Positions 19,426 through 27,938 of a DNA stretch of 64,000 bases are shown one piece after another. Position 1 is the stretch's first letter; each line of letters begins with the position of its first letter. Below the pieces are notes generated by a model, which saw nothing but the letters and a program-made list of their open reading frames with translations, had not been told where the DNA came from and did not search any database. Position numbers and translations under genes: made by a program. This DNA comes from Streptomyces sp. man185 (GTDB taxonomy: Bacteria > Actinomycetota > Actinomycetes > Streptomycetales > Streptomycetaceae), in NCBI GenBank assembly GCA_002551355.1, contig NTHE01000017.1, positions 59,523 through 123,522 of the forward strand. The letters are read 5' to 3'.

Positions 19426-20046
19426 GGTGAGGTGCGCGTAGGCCACCACGTTGCCCTGGTAGCCGGTCTTCTCGGAGAAGCCGCCGCCGCAGGTGATCAG
19501 CCGGAGCGAGGCGTGCGGCGAGTCGCCGTAGACGCGCTGGTCGGGGAAGTCGTCGTTGTCGTAGACCTCGATGGCGTCGATCGAGAACACGGCCGTGCGT
19601 CCGTCCTTGCGGTCCACCTCCACGCCGGTCCCCTTGGTCAGGGCGCCCAGGGCGTAGAAGACGGACGGCCCCTCCGCGTTGTCCACGTGCCCCGCGACGA
19701 TCGCGGTGCCCCGCGCGCCGGGCGGGACGCCGCCCTCGAACCAGCCCGCGAGGTTGCGGTCCTCGTCCGGCGGTACGTCGAGGCTGCCGTCGGCGGCCAG
19801 CCCCAGCCGGGTCATCGGCGCGTCCACGTCGATGCTCGGGATGCGGATGCGGACCGGCTCGGAGTGGTTCAGCGGCTCGGCTACCGGGGAGCCGGGCTGG
19901 AGCTGCGGCCCGGCGGCGAAGGCCTGGGCGCTGGAGGGCTGCGGCGGGATCAGCTGGCCGCCGGGGCCGTTCTGGATGAGCCAGATGCCGCACAGCACGG
20001 CGATGCCCACCAGCCAGCCCTTGGCCTTCTGCGCGCTGGGGGACAT
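19414..20046 (-). CDS. class F sortase
   Basis: A 210-residue membrane-anchored transpeptidase. The N terminus has one helix (GWLVGIAVLCGIWLI) followed by a Pro/Gln-rich linker and the sortase barrel: VRIRIPSIDVDAPMTRLGL, then GTAIVAGHVDN with catalytic His, then LRLITCGGGF with catalytic Cys. The region after the Cys reads TGYQGNVVAYA, where I would expect an arginine in the catalytic strand, and none is visible. The start is ATG 20046. The upstream gene encodes a secreted protein with a C-terminal helix and basic tail, a natural partner, but it has no LPxTG motif. A strong hairpin separates the two genes. Confidence 0.88.
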   Translation of the reverse strand: MSPSAQKAKGWLVGIAVLCGIWLIQNGPGGQLIPPQPSSAQAFAAGPQLQPGSPVAEPLNHSEPVRIRIPSIDVDAPMTRLGLAADGSLDVPPDEDRNLAGWFEGGVPPGARGTAIVAGHVDNAEGPSVFYALGALTKGTGVEVDRKDGRTAVFSIDAIEVYDNDDFPDQRVYGDSPHASLRLITCGGGFSEKTGYQGNVVAYAHLTDVR

Positions 20047-20074
20047 GGCATCGTCCTCGGTCGGTGGTCCGGGG

Positions 20075-20108
20075 CGGGCGGGGCGCGCTCGGGGACGCGC
20101 CCCGCCCG
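20075..20108 (-). terminator. hairpin between the secreted protein and sortase genes
   Basis: A perfect 13-bp GC stem (20075-20087 with 20096-20108) and an 8-base loop lie 20 bases beyond the stop of the upstream minus-strand gene and 29 bases before the sortase start. It may attenuate read-through into the sortase. Confidence 0.65.
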
Positions 20109-20127
20109 GTCAGGGGGAAGCGGCGGT

Positions 20128-20673
20128 TCAGCTTCCTTCGGCGCCCTCGGAGCGGCGGCGCAGCAGCCACAGTCCGCCCACGGCGGCCAGGCCGATCACG
20201 CCGACGCCGAGGGCGACCTGCGTGGAGTTCGGTTCGACGCTGCCGCCGACCCCGGTCCGCACATGGCCGGACGGGCGGTCGTGGATCGGCTTCTCGTGCT
20301 TGCCGCCGCCGATCACCTCGAGGTCGCCGACCGCGTCCTTGCCGTTGTCGCAGGAGACGACGATCTCGTAGGTGCCGGGCCGGGTGTCGTGCGGCACGGT
20401 GAACTGGCCGACCACGACGTCCTTGTGGGTGCCGGGGCGCATTTCGAAGTCCCCGGCGTCCAGTTCGTTCGCGTCGCCGATGCCGGAGCCCTTCTTGCCG
20501 CAGGCGGTGGTGTTCACGGTGATGGTGGCGCCGGGGGGAGCGGTCGCCGGGGTGATCTCCAAGCGGCCGAAGTCACCCGCGTACGCGGACGGAGCGGCGG
20601 CGGTGAGACCGAACGCGATGACGGTGAACGCGGCACCGACGGTGCCGGTCACGAGGCGGGCAGGACTGCGCAT
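20128..20673 (-). CDS. secreted, C-terminally anchored hypothetical protein
   Basis: This 181-residue protein has a Sec signal peptide (LVTGTVGAAFTVIAFGLTAA, cleavage near SAYA-GD), an Ig-like extracellular domain (RLEITPATAPPGATITVNTT with C58 and a second cysteine in VVSCDNG, probably a disulfide), a charged linker, and a C-terminal helix (VALGVGVIGLAAVGGLWLL) followed by RRRSEG. The helix plus basic tail looks like a sorting signal, but the preceding residues are GSVEPNSTQ, not LPxTG. Its neighbour is a class F sortase 81 bases downstream, so it may be that enzyme's substrate or simply a type I membrane protein. A Crp-like site lies 220 bases upstream. Confidence 0.75.
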   Translation of the reverse strand: MRSPARLVTGTVGAAFTVIAFGLTAAAPSAYAGDFGRLEITPATAPPGATITVNTTACGKKGSGIGDANELDAGDFEMRPGTHKDVVVGQFTVPHDTRPGTYEIVVSCDNGKDAVGDLEVIGGGKHEKPIHDRPSGHVRTGVGGSVEPNSTQVALGVGVIGLAAVGGLWLLRRRSEGAEGS

Positions 20674-20892
20674 GGGGATCCTCCGGGCAGACGGCGCGAG
20701 CGGGTGTGTCCTGTCCCCGAGCCAACGGGGGCGCGGCCCGGCACGCCTTCTGACGCCGGGTCAGCTTTCACTCGTACGGACCGGCGCGGCACTCTTGCCG
20801 GAATGGATCACCGCAGGTCGCGGGGGTGCGGCTGGGCCGTTCGGTCCGTACCGGCGGTCCGGGTGCCGATCGGGTGAGGGGTGGAGGTGAAG

Positions 20893-20908
20893 TGTGACGC
20901 AGGTCACA
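20893..20908. promoter_or_regulatory. Crp-like binding site
   Basis: TGTGA-CGCAGG-TCACA matches the classic CRP/Crp half-sites and spacing exactly; the dyad extends to GTGTGAC/GTCACAT. Crp regulates development and metabolism in Streptomyces. The nearest promoter it could affect is that of the secreted-protein gene 220 bases away. Confidence 0.55.
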
Positions 20909-20981
20909 TGAATGACCTCGCGGGCCCCGGGCAAACGCAAGACACCCCCCCCACGGGACGGATCCCCGCCCCCCACGGCAT

Positions 20982-21023
20982 CCGCCCCCACCGGCCCACT
21001 CCCCCCTGGACCGGTGGGGGCGG
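20982..21023 (-). terminator. hairpin downstream of the DUF5990 gene
   Basis: A perfect 13-bp stem (20982-20994 with 21011-21023) and a 16-base loop, about 100 bases beyond the stop of the minus-strand DUF5990 gene. Confidence 0.6.
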
Positions 21024-21125
21024 TGTCGGATCCGCCTCCGGCCCGCCGCCGCTCGGGCGGTCAGGCCTGGCTCGGTGGTCCGGCCCCTCTCCGTGGCCAG
21101 GCCCCGCCCGCCGCCCGTTCCGTGG

Positions 21126-21587
21126 TCACGCCCCGTCCGTGGCGCTCCAGACGATCTTCGGCGGGCGCACGCGGGCGCACAGCGGCTGCCCCTTGGCGTC
21201 GGTGAGTCCGAGCCGCCCGGTGAGGCGCCCGGAGCGCGCGGCGGCTTCGAGGATGTCCGGATCGATGTCGTCGAACATCAGCTTGGCGCGCCGGAACATG
21301 GTGAAGACCCCGGCCTCGTCCACCGTGCCCCACGACAGATAGACGAACCGCCCGCCCAGCCGGTTCTGGACGTAGGGACCCGACACCTCGACCCCGTCCG
21401 CCGTCGCCGTGGCCGTGCAGTCGAGCACCCATGACGCGGTGGGGGCGTCCCCGGGGTGCAGGCCGAGCAACTCGCCCGGCCGGTCCTTGCGCTGGACACC
21501 GACGTGGATGTTCTCGTGCCCGGGGAAGTCGCTGTCCGGGCCGCAGGCGCGACCGGGGAGGGCCGAGGCCTCGATATGGATCTGCAT
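21126..21587 (-). CDS. DUF5990 family protein
   Basis: A 153-residue protein starting MQIHIEASALPGRACGPD and containing NIHVGVQRKDRPGELLGLHP, then WVLDCTATATADGVEVSGPYVQ and GRFVYLSWGTVDEAGVFTMFRRAK. These blocks match DUF5990, an actinobacterial family of unknown function with a likely beta-sandwich fold. I chose ATG 21587 because family members begin MQI; the frame upstream is Gly/Pro-rich. It lies 56 bases downstream of the aminotransferase gene on the same strand, so the two are probably one transcript. Confidence 0.82.
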   Translation of the reverse strand: MQIHIEASALPGRACGPDSDFPGHENIHVGVQRKDRPGELLGLHPGDAPTASWVLDCTATATADGVEVSGPYVQNRLGGRFVYLSWGTVDEAGVFTMFRRAKLMFDDIDPDILEAAARSGRLTGRLGLTDAKGQPLCARVRPPKIVWSATDGA

Positions 21588-21643
21588 GCCCCCATGGTCC
21601 GGCACGGCCGGGCCCGACGGCCCCGGCCCTCCGCCCGGCCGCC

Positions 21644-22447
21644 TCACACGGCGTCCTGCGGAGCGCTGTCGTACACCGAGCCCAGGTCCTTCATCAGCTC
21701 CTCGTCCACCGCGAACGCGGTGCCGTCGATCCGCCGCACCGGCGCGATGCCCTGCGAGTTGCAGACGAAGGAGGCGCGGAAGCGGCCCGCCCCGTCCGGG
21801 CCGTCCAGCGTCACCGGACGGCGGACCGAGGGGCGTCCGTCCCGCTCCAGGCCCTCTTCCAGCAGGGCCATCGTGATACCGGCGAGCGCCGGGGCGTCCG
21901 GCCACACCACCGAGGCCCCGTCCCAGAAGCCGATATTGGTGATCGCCCCCTCGGTCACCACTCCGCCCGGCGCGGTCAGCAGCGCCTCGTCGAACCCCGC
22001 CCGCCCGGCCAGCACCCCGTAGTACGTCTGCCCGAACTCGCCCGGCCGCTTGATGTGCGGGGCCGAGCGCGCGTACGGCACCGACATCAGGCTCCGCGCC
22101 CCGGCCGGCATGGCGGCGGGCTCCCGGACCGTCACCATCAGGGTCGTGCGCGTCGCGCCGGGCGGCAGGTAGCCGTTCACCCGCACCGAGGCGTCCCGCC
22201 TCCCCGCACCGTCCAGGGCGTGCCGGATCAGCTCCCGCACCCGGTCGCCGTCCACCGGCAGTTCGAACAGTTCCCGGTTCGCGGCGTCCAGCCGGGCGAG
22301 GTGCAGGCCGAGGCCCCGAACCCTGCCGTCCCGCACCTGGAGGGCGGTGAAGTGGCCGAAGCCGTACAGGGCGGGGATCCGCAAGGTCTCCTCGGTGGCC
22401 GGCCGGCCGTCGAGCTCGATGTGGGGCGCGGGCGGGTGCGTCGTCAT
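21644..22447 (-). CDS. aminotransferase class IV family protein
   Basis: A 267-residue fold-type IV PLP enzyme related to branched-chain aminotransferase and aminodeoxychorismate lyase. The PLP lysine is probably in SAPHIKRPGEFGQTYYG. TEGAITNIGFWDG and PALAGITMALLEEGLE are the conserved cofactor-phosphate loops, and RASFVCNSQGIAPVRRIDG the C-terminal block. This shorter subgroup is widespread in Streptomyces and its amino donor and acceptor are not known. It starts with ATG 22447, 280 bases from the divergent FMN reductase gene. Confidence 0.85.
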   Translation of the reverse strand: MTTHPPAPHIELDGRPATEETLRIPALYGFGHFTALQVRDGRVRGLGLHLARLDAANRELFELPVDGDRVRELIRHALDGAGRRDASVRVNGYLPPGATRTTLMVTVREPAAMPAGARSLMSVPYARSAPHIKRPGEFGQTYYGVLAGRAGFDEALLTAPGGVVTEGAITNIGFWDGASVVWPDAPALAGITMALLEEGLERDGRPSVRRPVTLDGPDGAGRFRASFVCNSQGIAPVRRIDGTAFAVDEELMKDLGSVYDSAPQDAV

Positions 22448-22689
22448 GCGGCCACCGTAGGGCGTGCCGTTTGGGTCATGCCGGGCTCGCGGGCCCCGGC
22501 ACGCGCATCTGCGGCGTTGTGGTCAATCACCGACTCCCCAAGCTCTCGGCTTCGCCCGAGCAGGGGAGGCCCCATCCGCGTTGCCTCAATCCTCCGCCTT
22601 GCGGCTGCACGCACCCGGACCCCGCTCCCTGATCCGGCCTGACCCGAACGACACGCCCCAGGCCGTACGAGCGCCGGATACGGACGGGC

Positions 22690-22720
22690 TTGACCTCAAC
22701 CATGGTTGAGGCTGGAAGGT
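22690..22720 (+). promoter_or_regulatory. SoxR box inside a 19-bp-spacer promoter
   Basis: CCTCAACCATGGTTGAGG (22694-22711) is a perfect 18-bp palindrome matching the SoxR operator. It sits between TTGACC (-35, 22690-22695) and GAAGGT (-10, 22715-22720) with a 19-bp spacer, as MerR-family activators require. The -10 ends 7 bases before the reductase ATG. Confidence 0.85.
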
Positions 22721-22727
22721 CGACCTC

Positions 22728-23345
22728 ATGGACACCACAGCCACATCCACGCAGCCCACCGCTTCCACCACCCCTCTGAAGGTGGCCGTCATCCTCGGCA
22801 GCAACCGCGAGGGCCGGTTCGGACCCGTCATCGCCGACTGGTTCCTGGCCCGCGCGGCGCGTCACCCCGGTGTCGAGACCGACCTGATCGACGTCGCCGA
22901 GGCCGACCTTCCCACCGCGATCACCTTCCGCCCCGGACCCGAGGAAGCCGCGCGGATCGGCGCGGTCTCCGAGCGGCTCGCGGCGGCCGACGCCTTCGTC
23001 GTCCTCACCCCCGAGTACAACCACTCGTTCCCCGCACCGCTGAAGAGCCTCATCGACTGGCACGGCCCGGAATGGCACGCCAAGCCCGTCGCCTTCGTCA
23101 GCTACGGCGGCATCTCCGGCGGGCTGCGCGCCGTCGAACAGCTCCGGCAGGTCTTCGCCGAACTGCACACCGTCACCGTCCGCGACACCGTGTCCTTCCA
23201 CAACGCTGGCGCCCTCTTCGACGACACGGGGCGCCATCTGGAGCCGGGCCCCGCCGACGCGGCCGCCAAGACGCTGCTGGACCAGCTGGTGTGGTGGGGT
23301 GCCGCCCTGCGCGACGCCAGGAATCTCCGTCCGTACGGCGCCTGA
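22728..23345 (+). CDS. NADPH-dependent FMN reductase, SoxR regulon
   Basis: A 205-residue flavodoxin-fold reductase (LKVAVILGSNREGRFGPVIA for the FMN phosphate loop, TPEYNHSFPAPLKSLIDW for the flavin ring, then AFVSYGGISGG). It should reduce flavins or quinones with NAD(P)H in the cytoplasm. Its promoter carries a perfect SoxR box, and from memory the S. coelicolor orthologue (SCO2478) is one of the few direct SoxR targets, induced by redox-active compounds such as actinorhodin. Initiation 7 bases after the -10 would give a leaderless or nearly leaderless mRNA. Alternatively GAAGG, which is part of the -10, could serve as ribosome site from an upstream start. Confidence 0.92.
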   Translation: MDTTATSTQPTASTTPLKVAVILGSNREGRFGPVIADWFLARAARHPGVETDLIDVAEADLPTAITFRPGPEEAARIGAVSERLAAADAFVVLTPEYNHSFPAPLKSLIDWHGPEWHAKPVAFVSYGGISGGLRAVEQLRQVFAELHTVTVRDTVSFHNAGALFDDTGRHLEPGPADAAAKTLLDQLVWWGAALRDARNLRPYGA

Positions 23346-23416
23346 CCCGCCGTGGGCCGACAATCGCATCGAAGGCCCACGGGCAGGAAGCCCGCCGCAC
23401 TCCGAGGAGACCGACG

Positions 23417-23758
23417 ATGACAGCGCCGCCGGCATGGCTGACCGTACTGACCACGACCGACAGCGAGGACAAGGCCCACGCCCTCGCGCAGTCGGCGGTG
23501 GAGGCCCGGCTGGCGGCCTGCGCGCAGATCTCCGCCCCCGTCACCTCCGTATACCGGTGGCAGAACGCCATCGAGACGACCGAGGAGTGGCAGGTGCTCC
23601 TCAAGACCACGGCCGAGCGCTACGCCGAACTGGAGGAGCACCTCCAGCGGGAGCACGACTACGACACGCCGGAGATCATCGCCCTGCCGGTGATCCGGGG
23701 CAGTGCCCGCTACCTCGGCTGGGTGACGGCGGAGACGGCGCCCCCGGCAGCCCTGTGA
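23417..23758 (+). CDS. cutA: divalent-cation tolerance protein CutA
   Basis: A 113-residue CutA protein, a trimeric ferredoxin-like fold related to PII signalling proteins. Conserved features are VEARLAACAQIS, SVYRWQNAIETTEEWQVLLKT, and HDYDTPEIIALPV followed by YLGWV. The molecular role is still debated; copper tolerance was the original phenotype. GAGGAGACCGACG precedes ATG 23417. It probably forms an operon with the upstream FMN reductase (71 bases apart) and the overlapping cyclotransferase downstream. Confidence 0.92.
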   Translation: MTAPPAWLTVLTTTDSEDKAHALAQSAVEARLAACAQISAPVTSVYRWQNAIETTEEWQVLLKTTAERYAELEEHLQREHDYDTPEIIALPVIRGSARYLGWVTAETAPPAAL

Positions 23759-24342
23759 CGGCGGCCATGACCGCGACCGTCCCCGGCGACCGTGCCGCCG
23801 CCGAGCTGCCCTTCTTCGTGTACGGGACGCTGTTGCCGGGCGAACCCAACCACGACCTGTTCCTCCGGGGCCGTACGGCGCGGGAGCGGCCGGCCGTGCT
23901 GCCCCGGGCCCTGCTCTACGACGGCCCCGGCTACCCGTACGCGATCGACGGCCACGGCCGCGTCCACGGCACCCTGCTCGTCGCCGCGCCCGGGGTGTAC
24001 GGGGAACTGCTGGGGCTGCTGGACCACCTGGAGGAGTTCCTCGGCCCCGGCCACCCGCGCAACCTGTACGAACGCGTCGTCCGCGAGGTCGAGCTGCCGT
24101 ACGGGGCCGAACTGCCGGCGGAGCGCGAACTGCCGACGGAGCGGGAACCTCCGGTCGAGGGGGAGCGGCCCGCCGGGGAGGATGTGCCCGCCGAGGAGGA
24201 GCCCGGCGCCGGGGAGACCGTGCGGGCCTGGGTCTACCTCGCCGCCACCGCCGTCACCCGCTCGCTCCGGACCGGCGGCGTCCTCATCCCCGGGGGCCGC
24301 TGGGTCACCGGCCGGACACCGGGCGGCCCGGACACGGCGTGA
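23755..24342 (+). CDS. gamma-glutamylcyclotransferase-like protein
   Basis: A 195-residue AIG2/GGCT-fold protein. FFVYGTLLPGEPNHDLF is the substrate-binding loop (YGTL), and LLGLLDHLEEFLG carries the probable catalytic Glu. VYERVV-like and RAWVYLA strands complete the barrel. An unusual acidic, repetitive segment of about 35 residues (ELPAERELPTEREPP and following) is inserted before ETVRAWVYLA. The GTG at 23755 overlaps the cutA stop (GTGA), suggesting coupling; ATG 23767 is the alternative start, and neither has a clear ribosome site. It probably acts on gamma-glutamyl peptides or amines, with the substrate unknown. Confidence 0.82.
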   Translation: MTAAMTATVPGDRAAAELPFFVYGTLLPGEPNHDLFLRGRTARERPAVLPRALLYDGPGYPYAIDGHGRVHGTLLVAAPGVYGELLGLLDHLEEFLGPGHPRNLYERVVREVELPYGAELPAERELPTEREPPVEGERPAGEDVPAEEEPGAGETVRAWVYLAATAVTRSLRTGGVLIPGGRWVTGRTPGGPDTA

Positions 24343-24412
24343 CACACCGGGCGGCCCGTGACACCGGGCGCCCCGGCGACCCGGTTACGCCGGGCTCACC
24401 CGCCCGGCGCAA

Positions 24413-24452
24413 CCGGCACGGCTCACCGCCGCGGGGCGGTGAGCCGTGCCGG
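24413..24452. terminator. bidirectional terminator
   Basis: A perfect 18-bp stem (24413-24430 with 24435-24452) and a GCGG loop lie between the convergent cyclotransferase and SanA-like genes. Confidence 0.9.
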
Positions 24453-24463
24453 ACCGCGGCCCG

Positions 24464-25339
24464 TCAGCGCGCTCCGGCCGCCAGCGCCTTTGTCACGCCC
24501 GGCTCCCGGGGCCCCAGGAAGCGCGGATCGGGCCGGAGCAGGGCGTCCAGGGCCGCCTTGCCCGAGGCCGCCAGCTCCCGGGCCCCGCCGTAGTACCAGG
24601 TCGCGTCCCGTGGTTCGTCGACCCCGACGCCGTACGCGTCGATCCCGGCGGACCGGCACAGCGTGACCGCCCGGTGGATGTGGAATCCCTGGCTCACCAG
24701 CACCGCCCGGTCGACCCCGAAGATCTTCTTGGCCCGGACGCAGGAGTCCCAGGAGTCGAATCCGGCGTAGTCGCTCACGATCCGCCCGTCGGGCACCCCT
24801 CGCCCGGTGAGGTACGTGCGCATCGCGTCCGGCTCGTCGTACTCCACCCGGCTGTTGTCCCCGGTGACGAGGACGACCTTCACCTTCCCGGTGCGGTACA
24901 GCTCGGCCGCCGCGTCCAGCCGGTGCGCGAGGTACGGCGTCGGGCGGCCCTGCCAGAGCCCGGCCCCGAACACCACGGCGACCTCCCGCGCCGGAGCCTC
25001 GGCCGTCGTGCCCACCCGGTCACCGGCCTCCAGCCGCATCCAGGTCGCGGGCACGAGAGCCAGCACACAGGCGGCCATCAGCCCCTGCGCCAGCCGCCGT
25101 TGAACCCGCCGGGTGCGCGGCAGCCGCAGCACGGCGGGCCGCCCGCGCAGCCGCGGAACGACGAGGCGCTCCGGCGGCAGCAGCCCCTTCAGCCGCCCGA
25201 GCAGCTTCCGTCTCTCCCCGCTCTTCCCACCCACCGCGACCCCCACTCGTCCAACCGTGCGCGCTCCGCGCCCCCACCCCACCTGACGACCGGAACGCCG
25301 CAAAGGTTCGCGCGCCGCCCCGGTTGTGGCATCCGACAC
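24464..25339 (-). CDS. SanA/YdcF-like (DUF218) membrane-anchored protein
   Basis: A 291-residue protein. After a basic, probably cytoplasmic N-terminal region comes one helix ([17 protein letters not shown]) and then the extracytoplasmic DUF218 domain: [65 protein letters not shown]. SanA-type proteins influence envelope permeability and vancomycin sensitivity in E. coli; the enzymatic activity is unknown. The assigned GTG 25339 gives an N-terminal extension of about 85 residues of low complexity, so a later start is possible. It is divergent from the chelatase gene. Confidence 0.8.
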   Translation of the reverse strand: MSDATTGAAREPLRRSGRQVGWGRGARTVGRVGVAVGGKSGERRKLLGRLKGLLPPERLVVPRLRGRPAVLRLPRTRRVQRRLAQGLMAACVLALVPATWMRLEAGDRVGTTAEAPAREVAVVFGAGLWQGRPTPYLAHRLDAAAELYRTGKVKVVLVTGDNSRVEYDEPDAMRTYLTGRGVPDGRIVSDYAGFDSWDSCVRAKKIFGVDRAVLVSQGFHIHRAVTLCRSAGIDAYGVGVDEPRDATWYYGGARELAASGKAALDALLRPDPRFLGPREPGVTKALAAGAR

Positions 25340-25414
25340 CGGCGCGTCCGGTACCGGACGCGTACCGCTCGTCCGGGACTCCGCACACCGCTGCCGCCCC
25401 CACCGTGAGGCGGC

Positions 25415-25452
25415 GGAAAAAGCCCGTGACCCTCACGCAACGGCCCGGCAAC
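25415..25452 (+). promoter_or_regulatory. GlnR-like 11-bp-periodic box upstream of the chelatase
   Basis: Four pentamers are spaced by exactly 6 bases: GGAAA (25415), GTGAC (25426), GCAAC (25437), GCAAC (25448). The pattern follows GTnAC-n6-GAAAC with one mismatch in each b-type site. It ends 22 bases before the ATG of the siroheme chelatase gene. Confidence 0.5.
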
Positions 25453-25474
25453 CTCCGCCCGGCACCATCGGTCC

Positions 25475-26398
25475 ATGACGGAGCCGGCCCCGGAACAGCC
25501 CCACCAGCCACCCCCGATGCCCGACAGCGCCGCGCACCTCCTCACCCGCATCACCGACCAGCTGGGCGCTCAGCTCAGCCTCGTCTCCCGGAACGGAACC
25601 CGCAGACCCATGCACCGCACCCGGCAGCCCGACCGCCCCGCAGCGGACGGCCGCGCGTCCGCCCCGGCCCTGGTCGCCGTGGCGCACGGCAGCCGCGATC
25701 CGGAGGCGCTGCGCACCGTGCTGGCCCTCCTGGACCGGGTCCGCGACCTGCGCCCCGGCCTCGACGTCCGGCTCGGCCACATCGAGCTGAACGCGCCGCT
25801 GCTCCCGGACACCCTGGACGGCCTGCGCGGGTCCGCCGCCGTCCTCGTACCGCTGCTCCTGGGACGCGGTCACCACGTCAAGCGCGACCTGCCCGCGGCG
25901 GCGGCCGCCGCCCCCGGCGTACGCACCCGGATCGCCGCGCCCCTCGGCCCGCACCCGCTGCTCGTCGAGGCGCTGTACGGGCGGCTCGTCGACGCCGGCT
26001 GGGACCCCGCCGACCGGGGCGGCCGGCGCGCCGCCGTGGTCCTCGCCGCCGCCGGGTCCCGCGACCCCGACTCCGCCCAGGACACCCGGCGCACCGCCCG
26101 CATGCTCGCGATGCGCCTCGGCGTGCCCGTCGTCCCCGCGTACGCCTCCGCCGCCACGCCCACCGTCCCGGCCGCCCTGCGCGCGCTCGCCGCCCGAGGA
26201 CGCCACCGGACCTTCGTCGCCTCCTGCTTCACCGCCCCCGGACGCTTCGCGAGCGCCTGCGCCGCCGCCGTACCGGACCGGGCCGCCGCTCCGCTCGGCG
26301 CCCACCCGGCGATGGCCCGCCTCGTGCTGCACCGCTACGACCAGACGCGGACCGCCGGAGCCCCGTCCGACGCGGTGAGCCTGCTCGCTTCCGCCTGA
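25475..26398 (+). CDS. sirohydrochlorin chelatase (CbiX/SirB type)
   Basis: It probably inserts iron (or cobalt) into sirohydrochlorin, the last step of siroheme synthesis. The 307-residue protein has two chelatase half-domains after a Pro-rich, probably disordered N terminus of about 65 residues. The first half opens with [20 protein letters not shown] (AHGSRDP metal-site His) and has [17 protein letters not shown] with metal-binding His; the second half opens with [11 protein letters not shown], which lacks the His. The product supplies NirB (15.8 kb), and the GlnR-like box upstream fits such co-regulation. GTCC before ATG 25475 is not a good ribosome site, and ATG 25517 is an alternative. 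Confidence 0.88.
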   Translation: MTEPAPEQPHQPPPMPDSAAHLLTRITDQLGAQLSLVSRNGTRRPMHRTRQPDRPAADGRASAPALVAVAHGSRDPEALRTVLALLDRVRDLRPGLDVRLGHIELNAPLLPDTLDGLRGSAAVLVPLLLGRGHHVKRDLPAAAAAAPGVRTRIAAPLGPHPLLVEALYGRLVDAGWDPADRGGRRAAVVLAAAGSRDPDSAQDTRRTARMLAMRLGVPVVPAYASAATPTVPAALRALAARGRHRTFVASCFTAPGRFASACAAAVPDRAAAPLGAHPAMARLVLHRYDQTRTAGAPSDAVSLLASA

Positions 26399-26451
26399 CA
26401 TCCCGGCCCGCTCACGCCACGTTGTCCGTCCCGGTCGCTACTGTCGGGACC

Positions 26452-27801
26452 ATGGACGGCACACAGGGCGCACACGGGGCAGAGCGGACACGCGGCGCAC
26501 AGGGCGCACCGGGCGGATGGGGTGCGAGCCCCTACGGGCCCGCGGACACCGAGCGCTTCGACACCGAGGAGGACAAGCGCCCCGGCCGCACCGCCTTCCA
26601 GCGCGACCGCGCCCGGGTCCTGCACTCCGCCGCCCTGCGCCGGCTCGCCGGGAAGACCCAGGTGGTGACGCCCGGCACCCGCTCCCTCGTCTGGGACGCC
26701 AGCCCCCGCACCCGGCTCACCCACTCCCTGGAGTGCGCCCAGGTCGGCCGTGAGCTCGGCGCGGTCCTCGGCTGCGACCCCGACCTGGTGGAGACGGCCT
26801 GCCTGGCCCACGACATGGGCCACCCGCCGTTCGGCCACAACGGCGAGCAGGCGCTCAACGACTTCGCCTCCGACTGCGGCGGCTTCGAGGGCAACGCCCA
26901 GTCGCTGCGCCTGCTGACCCGCCTGGAGCCCAAGCGCTTCGTCCACGACCCGCGCACCGGCGACCTGGTCAGCGTCGGCCTCAACCTCACCCGGGCCGCC
27001 CTGGACGCCGCCACCAAGTACCCCTGGCCGCGCGGCGCGCACCCCACCGACCCGCACTCGGTGAAGTTCGGGGTGTACGCGGACGACCTCCCGGTCTTCG
27101 CCTGGGCCCGCGAGGGCGCGCCCGAGGACCGCACCTGTTTCGAGGCCCAGGTCATGGACTGGTCCGACGACGTGGCGTACAGCGTGCACGACTTCGAGGA
27201 CGGCCTGCACGCCGGGCACATCGACCCCAACTGCCTCTACGCCGAGCCGGAGCGCGCGGAGATCTGGGCGGTCGCCATCGGCCGGTACGTCCCCGCCGAC
27301 ACCGACCCGCAGGAGCTGTCCGAGGCCCTCGACCGGCTGATCGACCAGGACTGGTGGCCGCACGGCTACGACGGCTCAGCCGTGGCCCAGGCCCGGCTGA
27401 AGGACGCCACCAGCCAGCTCATCGGCCGCTTCTGCACCGAGGCGGAGACCGCGACCCGCGCGGTGTACGGCCCCGGCCCCCTCGGCCGGTACGGCGCGGA
27501 GCTGGTCGTCCCGCGCGCCGTGCGCCACGAGTGCGCCGTGCTCAAGGCGGTCGCCGACCGTTACGTGATGCAGCGCGCCGAACAGGAGACCCTCCGCGCC
27601 GACCAGCGCATCGTCATCGCCGAGCTGGCCGCCGCCCTCACCGCCCGCGCCCCCGAGGGCCTGGAGCCGCACTTCCGCGCCCTGTTCGACCAGGCCCCCG
27701 ACGACCACGCCCGCAAGCGCGTCCTCGTCGACCAGATCGCCGCTCTCACCGACGCCTCCGCACGATCCCTGCACGCCGCACTCACCGCCCGTCGCGGCTG
27801 A
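26452..27801 (+). CDS. dgt: deoxyguanosinetriphosphate triphosphohydrolase-like protein
   Basis: It hydrolyses dNTPs, classically dGTP to deoxyguanosine and triphosphate. The 449-residue HD-domain protein shows the metal ligands in [39 protein letters not shown] and [17 protein letters not shown]. It has a Gly/Ala-rich N terminus of about 25 residues, then [21 protein letters not shown] start at ATG 26452; the frame is open far upstream through the chelatase region but is not coding there. Its position directly before a flavoprotein and dnaG is the usual actinobacterial order. Confidence 0.92.
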   Translation: MDGTQGAHGAERTRGAQGAPGGWGASPYGPADTERFDTEEDKRPGRTAFQRDRARVLHSAALRRLAGKTQVVTPGTRSLVWDASPRTRLTHSLECAQVGRELGAVLGCDPDLVETACLAHDMGHPPFGHNGEQALNDFASDCGGFEGNAQSLRLLTRLEPKRFVHDPRTGDLVSVGLNLTRAALDAATKYPWPRGAHPTDPHSVKFGVYADDLPVFAWAREGAPEDRTCFEAQVMDWSDDVAYSVHDFEDGLHAGHIDPNCLYAEPERAEIWAVAIGRYVPADTDPQELSEALDRLIDQDWWPHGYDGSAVAQARLKDATSQLIGRFCTEAETATRAVYGPGPLGRYGAELVVPRAVRHECAVLKAVADRYVMQRAEQETLRADQRIVIAELAAALTARAPEGLEPHFRALFDQAPDDHARKRVLVDQIAALTDASARSLHAALTARRG

Positions 27802-27938
27802 CCGGCAGACTGGAAGGGCCGGACATCTGACCACTGGGTGTGACCTGTCCGGGGCACACCCTCTTTCGCCACCACGCTGCGTGCGGGACGCTCGCAGCTG
27901 TGGGGGCGCCGCGCAGCACAGCACTGAGGAGGCATCAA

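Larger units (their letters stand above)
20674..21125. other. intergenic region with Crp-like site and terminator
   Basis: 452 bases without a supported gene. It serves as the upstream region of the secreted-protein gene (left) and the 3' flank of the DUF5990 gene (right). It contains the Crp-like palindrome at 20893-20908 and the hairpin at 20982-21023. Small frames here lack coding character. Confidence 0.6.

Noticed and set aside
20881..21342. 153-residue plus-strand frame beginning near the Crp-like site
   Set aside because: Pro/Arg-rich, runs antisense over the DUF5990 gene and crosses a terminator hairpin.
25324..26451. 375-residue extension upstream of dgt in the same frame
   Set aside because: It overlaps the chelatase gene in another frame and is Arg/Pro-rich; the dGTPase family begins near ATG 26452.
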